A stretch of DNA of 64,000 bases, from positions 1-64,000 of the forward strand of contig CAIVZM010000023.1 in assembly GCA_903910385.1 (NCBI GenBank). The letters run 5' to 3'. The translations under genes and the position numbers were made by a program. Source of the stretch: an uncultured Armatimonadota bacterium. GTDB lineage: Bacteria > Armatimonadota > Armatimonadia > Armatimonadales > Armatimonadaceae. This document shows positions 1 to 8,600 of the stretch, in pieces. How positions within the stretch are numbered: position 1 is the first letter of the stretch; every line of letters starts with the position of its first letter. Below the pieces are notes generated by a model that was not told where the DNA came from, did not search any database, and worked only from the letters and a program-made list of their open reading frames with translations.

Positions 1-1
1 A

Positions 2-202
2 AAGGCTGCAAGCGCCGTTCGTAAGATAGTGGAAGTAAACCCTGCCTATACCAGTCAAATTTGTTGCCGTTGTGGCAATATCGCCAAAAAACCATTGAAG
101 CAACGTTGGCATTTCTGTCCAATATGTTCGTTGTCGTTAGACAGAGACACCAACGCCGCTTTGAATATTCTCGCTCTGGGACTACAGAGCGTTGTAGGCT
201 AG
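2..202 (+). CDS. tnpB: TnpB (IS200/IS605 OrfB) C-terminal fragment
   Basis: This is the last 66 codons of a TnpB-type RNA-guided nuclease; the rest lies outside the window. The reading frame is open from base 2 to a TAG at 200-202. It shows the OrfB zinc ribbon, with two CxxC pairs (CCRCG and CPIC), followed by the conserved D-R-D-x-N-A-A-x-N-I segment that carries the last RuvC aspartate. In this family the protein cuts DNA using a guide RNA made from the element's right end. Whether the complete gene is intact cannot be judged from here. The frame and motifs make the family assignment secure. Confidence 0.9.
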   Translation, partial: KAASAVRKIVEVNPAYTSQICCRCGNIAKKPLKQRWHFCPICSLSLDRDTNAALNILALGLQSVVG

Positions 203-244
203 CCTGCAAAGAAGCCGCCGAATTTATTCGTGCGGAGTAGTCAC
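203..244 (+). mobile_element. right end of IS200/IS605-type element
   Basis: Just after the TnpB stop there is a subterminal imperfect hairpin (214-235, CCGC..CGAA / TTCG..GCGG) followed by AGTAGTCAC ending at 244. This is the layout of an IS605-family right end: a hairpin, then a short cleavage motif. The last part of tnpB and this hairpin would also form the guide-RNA scaffold (omega RNA), so base 245 onward is where a guide segment would begin. The exact boundary is inferred from the motif, not from a target-site comparison. Confidence 0.6.
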
Positions 245-261
245 TGTTTATACCGCTCCCA

Positions 262-1227
262 TCAGGGATGTTTTGTCCGGCGCTCTAGCGCTATAAGCCC
301 GCCTTCCACTTTCGCTGGAACGCCGCAACCCTGACCTTCGCCGCTACCGCAAGAGCCTCCGCAACCTCCGCCCGCAGAACCGCAGTCCCCGCAAGCGCGA
401 GCGATTTGGACTGATTGCGCCGCGACTGTGATAGTGCGGTAACCATCATCGTCCTGAACCGTCACCTGAAGCGTCTGCCGCATAACATTGACTTCTTCGA
501 TAATGGCGCGTTCCCCGTTGGCGAGGACGACACTAGAACCGAGTGGCGGCATTTTATCGCGCTCATCCATGTAAACTTCATGCTCATAGCGGAGGCAACA
601 CATGAGTTTACCGCAGACCCCGGAGAACTTGGAGGGATTGAGATAAAGACTCTGGTCTTTTGCCATTTTCATCGAGACCGGAGCGAAATCGCGCAAAAAT
701 GTGGTGCAACACAGCGGACGACCACAGGGTCCATAACCTCCAAGGGCGCGGGCATGATCACGAGCCCCAACCTGATGCAGATGGACGCGCATTTTGAGAC
801 GCCCGGCGATTTCCTTTACCAGTTGCCGGAAATCGACCCGGGAGTCCGCAACGAAGTACAGGGTAATCTGGTGACCATTGAAGGAAACCTCCGCTTCCAC
901 CGCTTTCATATCCAATCCAAGTCCATTTGCCTTTTCCTGGCAGAGCTTCAGACCTTCCGCCGACTGCACTAACCGTAGGTCGCGGATCTCTTTATCGCGT
1001 TCATTCGCGATGCGGACAATACGAAAGGGGGTATTCGCATCCTCGCGGCGACCGCTGACCGGACGCAGGATTTTGACTTCGCCGCATTCCGTTCCATCCT
1101 CGGTCTCCGCGACGACGGAATCGCCTACGGTCAGGGGCAATGCCTCAGCGGGGTAATAATGAAGCTTACCGAGTTTTCGGAAGGTAACCCCTGCCAGTTG
1201 CGTTTCTGCGTTCAAAGAGTCGGGCAT
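262..1227 (-). CDS. ricT: PSP1-domain protein, RicT/YaaT
   Basis: A 321-residue PSP1-superfamily protein. In Bacillus the homologue RicT (YaaT) joins RicA and RicF in a complex that binds 4Fe-4S clusters and promotes RNase Y-dependent mRNA processing. The PSP1 core fills residues about 55-250. The diagnostic cysteines are present in GPCGRPLCC and, further on, CGKLMCCLRYE. The C-terminus adds a short Cys/Gly-rich tail (about residues 280-305, seven cysteines) that could bind more metal. The ATG at 1227 follows GGGGAGG by about 13 bases, rather a long spacing. It is the last gene of a run read pheT, sigma factor, small unknown, ricT. No ricA or ricF is seen nearby. Confidence 0.9.
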   Translation of the reverse strand: MPDSLNAETQLAGVTFRKLGKLHYYPAEALPLTVGDSVVAETEDGTECGEVKILRPVSGRREDANTPFRIVRIANERDKEIRDLRLVQSAEGLKLCQEKANGLGLDMKAVEAEVSFNGHQITLYFVADSRVDFRQLVKEIAGRLKMRVHLHQVGARDHARALGGYGPCGRPLCCTTFLRDFAPVSMKMAKDQSLYLNPSKFSGVCGKLMCCLRYEHEVYMDERDKMPPLGSSVVLANGERAIIEEVNVMRQTLQVTVQDDDGYRTITVAAQSVQIARACGDCGSAGGGCGGSCGSGEGQGCGVPAKVEGGLIALERRTKHP

Positions 1228-1237
1228 TACGAAAGTG

Positions 1238-1585
1238 TTATCCTCCCCGCTTCAAAAAGCGATCCAGCCAGCTTCGTCGTGGTTGAGCGGCTTCCTGATA
1301 CGTTCCAGCATCCGCAGGCGGTGACGAATTTGGAGTACGTCGCTCCATTTCTCGTTCCGCTCTTGCCAGTGCACGGGCAACGGCGTCCGGGTTCGGGTCC
1401 GGCAGGTGTAAGGTCAACGCCGTCAAATTCGCGGTTCGCGCCAACGAAGCGAGTTCCGCTCGTTCATCGTCGGTCAGTTCTCCCAGCGCCTCAGGCGGCG
1501 CGGACGCGCCTTCCAGCATCGCATCGAGGACGTGTTGCATCGAAGGAGAGACGGGATCGAGAGTGGGTGGATCTTGCATCGCCAT
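1238..1585 (-). CDS. small hypothetical protein after ECF sigma factor
   Basis: A 115-residue soluble acidic/alanine-rich protein that I do not recognise. It starts 13 bases after the ECF sigma factor stop and ends 10 bases before ricT, so it is probably co-transcribed with both. The position is the usual one for an anti-sigma factor. However, there is no membrane segment and no HxxxCxxC zinc anti-sigma motif. The C-terminus is basic (RRSWLDRFLKRGG). A regulator of the sigma factor is only a positional guess. Confidence 0.65.
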   Translation of the reverse strand: MAMQDPPTLDPVSPSMQHVLDAMLEGASAPPEALGELTDDERAELASLARTANLTALTLHLPDPNPDAVARALARAEREMERRTPNSSPPADAGTYQEAAQPRRSWLDRFLKRGG

Positions 1586-1598
1586 AAGCCTGTTTCTA

Positions 1599-2288
1599 TT
1601 ATCCCCGGTTTTCCCGATTTCGTGCGAAATCGCCGTAGGCGCTGACTGTCCGGGTGGGTTCCGATTCCGTCGTTGTACGCCGCCAGTGTTGGAATTGCAC
1701 CGCTTCCTGTTCGGTAGAAATAAGTTCGCGCCGTAAGTTGATCAATGCCCGGTGAAGAAGCGATTTGATCGCCCCCTCCGATTTATTCATCGCAGAGCCG
1801 ATTTCCTTGAGGGATAGATCGCCGCCAAAGCGGAGCAAGACCGCTTCTGATTGATCTGCGCTCAAACGGGAAATCGCCGCACGCAGAAATTCTTGCATCT
1901 CCTGTCGTTCTGCCAGAACGTGGGGGTCAGGAGCGCCGCCGGGCAGGTTCTCGAGATAAGCGCGGACGCCTTCCGCCGATGCCGTATCGAGCGATAAGGT
2001 GATTGCGCCTGCATTCTTTCTGCCCAAATCCGCCACCAGATTGTTTGCAATACGGGAAAGCCAGGGATAAAGGGATTCGCCCTGAAACCGATAGCCTGGA
2101 AGATGAGCGATAGCGCGGACAAAGGTTTCGGAAGCGATATCTTCGGCGTCCGCCTGACTGCGGCAACGAAACAGAGAGAGCCGGAAAATTCGGGCGTAGT
2201 AACGCTTATGCAGGGTCGCAAACGCTTCCCTATCACCTTGCAACGTTCGTGACGCCAGGTCCCGGTCTGTTCGCTCCTCACCCGTCAT
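1599..2288 (-). CDS. ECF-family RNA polymerase sigma factor
   Basis: A 229-residue group IV (extracytoplasmic function) sigma factor that directs RNA polymerase to a small regulon. Sigma region 2 lies at about residues 20-90 (FATLHKRYYARIFRLSL, then DAEDIASETFVRAI and a Trp-Leu-x-Arg-Ile-Ala-x-N helix). Region 4 lies at about 135-190, with the helix-turn-helix ending in SEGAIKSLLHRAL. A 35-residue C-terminal tail after region 4 is not typical. The 47-residue linker between the two regions is somewhat long. It is followed closely by a small unknown gene. The target promoters cannot be inferred. Confidence 0.92.
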   Translation of the reverse strand: MTGEERTDRDLASRTLQGDREAFATLHKRYYARIFRLSLFRCRSQADAEDIASETFVRAIAHLPGYRFQGESLYPWLSRIANNLVADLGRKNAGAITLSLDTASAEGVRAYLENLPGGAPDPHVLAERQEMQEFLRAAISRLSADQSEAVLLRFGGDLSLKEIGSAMNKSEGAIKSLLHRALINLRRELISTEQEAVQFQHWRRTTTESEPTRTVSAYGDFARNRENRG

Positions 2289-2314
2289 AGGTCATAGTAG
2301 CACAAGCGGTCGAC

Positions 2315-2342
2315 GATTATCAAGTGATGATTATCAAGTGAT
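2315..2342. repeat. 14-bp perfect tandem duplication
   Basis: GATTATCAAGTGAT occurs twice head to tail in the gap between pheT and the sigma-factor gene, upstream of the sigma-factor start. It may simply be a slippage duplication. It lies where a promoter or operator for the sigma factor would be. Confidence 0.8.
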
Positions 2343-2387
2343 GCTTTTACAGATTCACGCCAGATTCCGGGACGATAACGTTATTTC

Positions 2388-4448
2388 TTACCGGAACTCG
2401 CCGCCAAGGTTTGTCAATGCCGTACGCACTTCGATGAGCGCATTTTCGACATCCGCATCCCGAAGCGTGCCTTCGCCGGAGCGGAAGGTCAGGCGCAATG
2501 TCAGAGAACGATTTCCCTCGCCGACATTCGCTCCGGTGTATACATCCATCAGGCGCAACGATTCGAGAAGGTTTCCAGCGGCGGCGCGACTGGCTTCCTC
2601 GATAGTAGCATAGGGAATGGCGGATGGAAAGACGGGCGCAAGGTCGCGCACCACTGCCGGGAACTTCGGCAGGGGAGTGTAGCGGACAGTCGTATCAGTG
2701 GAAAGTGCGAAGAGTACGTCGCCGTCCAGATCGAACAGATATGTCCGGCGCGGCAAATCCTGCGCTTCCGCCACAATTTCCGAAACTTCCGCGATCATAC
2801 CGATCTCCCTGCCGGAGACGATGACCTTCGCCGTTCTTCCCGGATGCGTCACCGGATGCGTAGCCGGTAGAAACGACGGCTCGGAGATTCCCAGAGCGGC
2901 AAGCGTCTCCTCGACGGCTCCTTTGGCGAAATACAGATCGGCGGGGTAACTTTCCGGCTTCAAAGACCAGGCGGAAGGCATTGCCGAACCAAAGAGGACG
3001 CCCGTAATACGGATCGGCTCCTGATAAGCGCCTCCTTCCGCCTTACGGTAAACAGGACCCGCTTCGAAAATCGCGGCATCGCGTATACCCGAGGCGAACG
3101 CCCGCGCAATCACGGCGAACAGATTCGGAAGCAACGAAATACGAAGCGAGGCAAGTTCCGGCGATAGAGCGGATCGGATCATCACCCGGTGCGCAATCTC
3201 CTCCTCCGTAGCCAGTGAGGAAGGAGCGGTCAGCGCATGGGATTGCACTTCCTGAAAGCCCTGTCGTACCAGAGTCTCCCGCACCGTCGATAAAAACCGT
3301 CCGCGCCGTGAGTCGCCGCCCTGCGGATTTTGCAAGGGAGGCGAGGTTTCCGGCAGATTTTCATAACCGAGGGCGATACGTCCCACTTCCTCGGCGATAT
3401 CGTCCTCGATGGTGAGATCGGGACGCCAGGAAGGAATGACGCAGTCCAGAGCGCCCATCACCCGTTCGGTAGCGATCCCGAGGCGTTCCAGACCGGCGAT
3501 CATGTCATCCCGTTCGACATCAGCGCCCAGCAAAGCTCGGATACGATCCACTCTGGCGACAATATGATTGGGCGTCCACGGCTTTGCGATAACGTCGATC
3601 AATCCCGGTTCGCTGACACCCCCGGCGATCTCCTGAATCAACTCGGCGGCGCGTTCCGCCGCGATAGGAACCAGATTCGGGTCGACGAACCTTTCGTAGC
3701 GGTAGCTTGCCTCGGTGGCGATACCGAGTCGCCGTGCGGTGCGCCGGATAGACAGCGGATTGAAATGCGCCGATTCCAGAAGGATGTTGACCGTCCCTGA
3801 CGTGATTTCCGTGGGGCCGCCGCCCATGATTCCGGCAAGCGCGACGGGTTTTTCCGGGTCGCAGATACAGAGCATACCCGGCGCCAGTTCTCGCTCCTGA
3901 TCGTCGAGCGTCACCAGTTTTTCCCCTTCCCGCGCTTGCCGCACCACGATCTTCCCTTCGGCAAGGGTATCGAGGTCGAACGCATGGAGAGGTTGCCCCA
4001 GTTCGAGCATCACGAAATTCGTGATATCGACCACATTGTTGATGGTCTTATACTTCTCGCCCAGCGCCGCCGATAGCCGCTTTTGCATCCAGTAGGGGGT
4101 AGGGCCGATCTTGACGCCCCGGATGATTTTGGCGGCGTAACGCGGGCAGTTCTCGGCATCTTCTATGGTGATGCGCTCATTGTTGACCGCGCCGGAAGGG
4201 GAAGGAGCGGAAAGTGTGCGGTAGGACAGGTTCAGAGCGGCGGCGGCTTCTCGCGCCGTCCCATAGACGGACGCCCAATCGCCCCGGTTCGGCGTAATCT
4301 TCGTATAGAGAGTCGGGCCATCGGGCGTGTCCAGAATCTCTTCCACTTCAAGCCCAGCCATGGTGAGGGCGTCACAGAAGGATTGCAAGCCCGGAGTATC
4401 TTCGGGAACAGGGACGAATTCGCGCAACCACGCGACCGGAAGGCGCAT
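2388..4448 (-). CDS. pheT: phenylalanyl-tRNA synthetase beta subunit, OB-domain-less
   Basis: The beta subunit of the (alpha-beta)2 enzyme that charges tRNA-Phe. The start chosen is the ATG at 4448, which has GGAGAG six bases upstream; a GTG six codons further up would overlap that Shine-Dalgarno. The protein is about 686 residues, against the usual ~800. After MRLPVAWLREFVP and MAGLEVEEI it passes directly to the segment LYTKITPNRGDW, so the ~100-residue EMAP-like tRNA-binding OB insert of most bacterial PheT proteins is missing. The B3/B4 editing domain (about 110-300), B5 domain (about 315-390), catalytic-like core (about 400-590) and ferredoxin-fold anticodon-binding domain (about 595-686, RDLAPVFPS) are present. 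A TACAAT -10 lies at 4506-4511 on this strand, so the gene has its own promoter, away from pheS. Confidence 0.95.
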   Translation of the reverse strand: MRLPVAWLREFVPVPEDTPGLQSFCDALTMAGLEVEEILDTPDGPTLYTKITPNRGDWASVYGTAREAAAALNLSYRTLSAPSPSGAVNNERITIEDAENCPRYAAKIIRGVKIGPTPYWMQKRLSAALGEKYKTINNVVDITNFVMLELGQPLHAFDLDTLAEGKIVVRQAREGEKLVTLDDQERELAPGMLCICDPEKPVALAGIMGGGPTEITSGTVNILLESAHFNPLSIRRTARRLGIATEASYRYERFVDPNLVPIAAERAAELIQEIAGGVSEPGLIDVIAKPWTPNHIVARVDRIRALLGADVERDDMIAGLERLGIATERVMGALDCVIPSWRPDLTIEDDIAEEVGRIALGYENLPETSPPLQNPQGGDSRRGRFLSTVRETLVRQGFQEVQSHALTAPSSLATEEEIAHRVMIRSALSPELASLRISLLPNLFAVIARAFASGIRDAAIFEAGPVYRKAEGGAYQEPIRITGVLFGSAMPSAWSLKPESYPADLYFAKGAVEETLAALGISEPSFLPATHPVTHPGRTAKVIVSGREIGMIAEVSEIVAEAQDLPRRTYLFDLDGDVLFALSTDTTVRYTPLPKFPAVVRDLAPVFPSAIPYATIEEASRAAAGNLLESLRLMDVYTGANVGEGNRSLTLRLTFRSGEGTLRDADVENALIEVRTALTNLGGEFR

Positions 4449-4670
4449 ATCAAACTCTCCACACACCGCAGGACGCGCAACGTCCCGCCTTAAAAATTGC
4501 GACTAATTGTACCATGCGTCCGTACCGCTCAACCGCTTCACAACATCAAGATCGGATGCCACTGCCGACAAACATCGCTAAAGCGGAAATTCCAGCGGGA
4601 TGTCTGCAGGCGGTGTGTTAAGCATAGTCGCGTTCTGCGCGGCGGCAGGATCGCTCCAATAAAAAACCTC

Positions 4671-4699
4671 TTGCCAAAAAAGGACATGTCGGTTACAAT
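4671..4699 (+). promoter_or_regulatory. sigma70-type promoter of the C39/RHS island
   Basis: TTGCCA (4671-4676), a 17-base spacer and TACAAT (4694-4699). Transcription should begin near 4706, giving an ~84-base leader before the peptidase gene at 4790. It is the only strong promoter I see for the peptidase-RHS pair. Confidence 0.65.
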
Positions 4700-4789
4700 C
4701 CCGGCATATCCCGGACAAGGGTCTGCGCAATGTTATGCGCCGGACCGTGAATTAAGAATCCGGGAGGCGGTCTCACCAGGAGAGAGTCT

Positions 4790-5419
4790 ATGAGGAAGGT
4801 CACGCTCGCGCTGTCTGATCGCTGTTTCCCCCGCTACGCTTTGCGTCCGCGCCCTCCGCGACGCTACGATTCCTTATCGGGCTGTATCGCTCTCCTTGCC
4901 GTTTCCTTTCTGCTGAGCGCCTGGGGATGCTCCCTTCCCGTGTCCTACGATCTGGCGGCGACCCATTCCTTGCCTCCATCTTCCTTACCTGCCTCATCCG
5001 TGCGGTCTCGTCCCGTACAGGACTGCGGTCCTCGCGCTTTGCTGCTGGTCGCCCAACACATCGGTATCCCAAATCCGCTATCGCTGATTGACCTAACGCA
5101 ACTTGCGGGCGTGCAGCAGGACGGGGCGAGTATGGCCGGAATGGTTGCGGCGGCGAAGGCGATGAAGCTCAAGGCCACCGGCGTGCAGATGGACGCAGAG
5201 GCGCTTGCCAATCTGCCTACGCCGGCGCTGGCGTGGGTGGACGGCAACCACTATGTCGCGGTCCTCAACGTCACCACCGATATCATCGGGGTGACCAGCG
5301 CCCGGATTCATGACCCCAACAAAGCCGACGCCGAAACGATGACGATTCCTGAACTGCTACGGCGCAGCGGCGGCGTTCTGCTCTTGCTGGAAAAAGACGA
5401 TCTGAAGAAAGGAAACTAA
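4790..5419 (+). CDS. lipoprotein C39-like cysteine peptidase
   Basis: A 209-residue protein with a basic N-terminus, a hydrophobic segment (about 31-46) and a lipobox-like SAWGC (Cys47), so probably a membrane-anchored lipoprotein facing outward. The rest is a C39-type papain fold. The visible triad is Cys79 in QDCGPRALL, His154 in GNHYVAV and Asp175 in IHDPN. C39 peptidases cut after double-glycine leaders. The oxyanion glutamine normally about six residues before the cysteine is not there (a Gln lies two before), so activity is likely but unproven. The ATG at 4790 follows AGGAGAG. The next gene encodes an RHS protein with a double-glycine motif, its likely substrate. Confidence 0.8.
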   Translation: MRKVTLALSDRCFPRYALRPRPPRRYDSLSGCIALLAVSFLLSAWGCSLPVSYDLAATHSLPPSSLPASSVRSRPVQDCGPRALLLVAQHIGIPNPLSLIDLTQLAGVQQDGASMAGMVAAAKAMKLKATGVQMDAEALANLPTPALAWVDGNHYVAVLNVTTDIIGVTSARIHDPNKADAETMTIPELLRRSGGVLLLLEKDDLKKGN

Positions 5420-5428
5420 ACGCAAAAC

Positions 5429-5471
5429 GGCCCGCTTTCCCTATCCGACCAAAGAGTATGGAAAACGGGCC
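5429..5471 (+). promoter_or_regulatory. hairpin between peptidase and RHS genes
   Basis: GGCCCGCTTTCC (5429-5440) pairs with GGAAAACGGGCC (5460-5471), a 12-bp stem with one mismatch and a 19-base loop. No U-run follows, so it is not a standard terminator. It could be an RNA-stability or partial-termination element setting the ratio of peptidase to RHS protein. Confidence 0.4.
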
Positions 5472-5604
5472 ATTCATCCCCCCCGAAGCGTTCGGGACAG
5501 TGGGTCATTATACACCCAATGTTCATTCCGCATAAACCCTGTGCGAAAGTTCCCGATACGCTTCCCGTTATTTTCGGGAAGGAGAAGCGCAATACGCGCA
5601 ACGA

Positions 5605-8600
5605 ATGTATTCCTACTGGCTACAAACCTCAAAGAGGGAATCCCTTTCGGATTCCCACCAAGCAATTAGACCTGCGTTAATAAGACCTACGTTAACACGA
5701 CCTGCGTTTGGCTTTTCCCATCGCCTGTTACGCTCGGTAGCTACCCTTACCACCGTCGCGATGCTGTGGCTGTCCGTCTCCCCGGCGATGGCGGCGATTG
5801 TCCATCGCCCCATTCTCGCTGGACACGTCCGCGCCCTTTCCCCAACCGAGATGAACGCTATCCTCGGCGGGCAGGGAGGGCGTCCCACCGCCGCGCCCCT
5901 GGACCAGGCGCCGGGGACCACCTATGCCTGGGAGGGGGACGCCGCCACCGCGTCCGGCGTTCTCAACACCGGCAACGGCAACAAGCTTACCTCGTTGCCT
6001 CTGGTCGGCTGGAAAGTCAAGGGCGGCAGGCTCGCTGTCGATCTGGCGCTGTATCACAACAGCCAGAGCGTCTACAACAACGAACTGGGACAGAAGTGGA
6101 CGCACTCGTACAATTTGTTCGTGGTCGAAGGGGTCACGGAACTGGGGGATGTCTCCTCGGTGCACTGGGGCAGCGACCTCGCCAACACCTACGCCCGTAG
6201 CGGCTCAACCTGCACGGCTCCCGCCGGTATCTACGATACGCTGGTCAAGACCGGGAGCGGGACCTCGGCGGTCTATGACCTGACGACCAAAGATCAGCTG
6301 GTCTACCACTTCACCACCAGCAACGCCGTCACCTGGTACTGTCAGACGATCAAGGACCGGAACAACAATACCATTACTCTGGGGCACAATGCCTCGGGCA
6401 ATGTCACCTCCGTCAGCGATGGGACAAGGACGCTGACCCTGACCTACACCAGCGGGCGCGTCTCCTCCATCACCGATCCAACCAGCCGGGTGTGGACCAT
6501 CACCTATAACGGGAGCGGGGACCTGACGCAGGTTTCGTATCCCCTGCTTGCCGGGGATGCGACCGTCTACAAGGTGCAGTACGGCTACAACACGGGCCAT
6601 GACATCACCAGCCTGACGGACAAGCGCGGCAAAATATGGACGTTCGCTTATGACGCCAGCCATAGCCTGACCTCGGAGACGGACCCTCTGGGGCATGCTA
6701 CGACCTACGCCTACACGTCCACCACGACCACCATTACCGATCCGCTGAGCCATGCGATGGTGCATACCTATGCGAGCGGCAGATTGGCATCGGTCAAGGA
6801 TGCGGCGCTGTACACCGAGTCCTATACCTACAACGCGTCCAACCAGAAGACGCGGGTGACGGACAGGCGGGGCAAAATATGGGACTACACCTATGACAGC
6901 AAGGGCAATGTCCTCACGAAGAAGAACCCGCTGCTCAAAACGTGGACCTATACCTACAACAGCAAGAACGATATCCTGACGGCGACGACTCCTCTGAGCA
7001 AGGTGACAACGTGGGCTTATGATACGGCGGGCAATCTGACCAGCGTGACCGATCCCCTGAGCCATGCCACCACCTTCGCCTACAACACCGATGGCACGGT
7101 CTACACGAAAACGGACGCCCTCTCGCATGTAACGACCTATGCCTACAACAGCAACGGGGATCTGATCACGGTCACGGACCCCCTGAGCCATGCGACCTCC
7201 ACCGGGTACGACACATTGGGGCGGGTCACCTCGGTAACGGACGCCACCAGCAGAGCGACCTCAACGGTTTATGACAACTGGGGCCGGGTGAGCAGCGTGA
7301 CCGCGCCGGGAAGCCGGACCACTTCCTTTGCCTATGACGCCAACGACAACAAAACCAGCGTCACGGACCCCTTGAGCAAAGTCAACTCGTATGTCTACGA
7401 TGACGCCAACCGCCTGACCAGCCATACCGACCCCAACAGCCGCGTCGTCTACTTCGGCTACGATAACGCCGACAACAAAACGTCCTTCACCGATGGCAGG
7501 GGCAAGATCACCAGCTACGGCTACACCGTGCGAAACCAGCTGTCCTCGATCTCCTACCCGGACAGCACGAGCGATGCCTACACCTACCTTGCGACCGGCG
7601 AACTGAACGTCAAGACGGATGGGCGGGCGGTGACCATTACCCACGCCTACGACGATGCGGGACGCTTGACCGGCAAGACCTACAGCGACAGTACGCCCTC
7701 GGTGACGCTTGCTTATGACAACGATGACCGCAAGACGAGCATGGTCGATGGCACGGGAACGACCACCTACGCCTGGGACGACGCGAGCAGGCTCACGACA
7801 AGGAGCGCACCGTCGGGGGCGGACTCGGTGGGCTTTTCCTACGATGCGGCGAACCGTCTCCTGACGCGCACGACAGCGGGAACGTCGGTGACGACCTTTG
7901 GCTATGATAACGCCGACAGGCTCACCAGCGTGACGTCTCCGGGGACTCTGGTAACCTCCTATACCTATGACAACGCCGGACGGACGCTGACCACGACCTA
8001 TCCCAACGGTTCGGTGCAGACCAAAGCCTACAGCACGAGCGAAGCCGATCTGTCCTCGGCGGTGACGAAAACGAGCGGGGCGGTGACACTGGACAGCCAT
8101 GCCTACACCTACAAAGGCGATGGGCGGAGGCTGACCGAGACGGTGACCAATGGGGATGTGATCACCTACGGGTATGACAACGCCGGGCAACTGACCAGCG
8201 AGGCGAGGACCGGGACGACGGCGTACAGCATCTCGTACACCTACGATAATGCGGGCAACCGGGCAACGAAGGTTCAGGGAGGGACGACCGACACCTACAC
8301 GTACGACAACGCCGAGAAACTGACCTCGACCAGCAGTAAGACGTATGGGTATGATAACGCGGGCAATGTGACCTCGGTTGTGAGCGGCGGAGTGACCACT
8401 GCGCTGACCTGGGACGCGGAGGAGCGATTAAAGACCGTTTCGGTGGGTGGTTCGACCACGCAGACCAACACCTACAACGGGTTAGGCCAGCGCACCAAGA
8501 AAGTGGAGGGCAGCAATACCTTTACCTTCACCCTGACCGATGACGCCATTGATAGCGATGTCCTCTCGGACGGCGCGGCCTCCTATATGCAGGGAGCGGG

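Noticed and set aside
4497-4793. A 98-codon open frame upstream of the C39 peptidase
   Set aside because: It overlaps the island promoter, has a cysteine- and arginine-rich random-looking sequence and no ribosome site.
6205-8190. Long minus-strand open frames opposite the RHS gene
   Set aside because: They arise from the repetitive, high-GC YD-repeat coding sequence on the plus strand and have no domain resemblance or ribosome sites.
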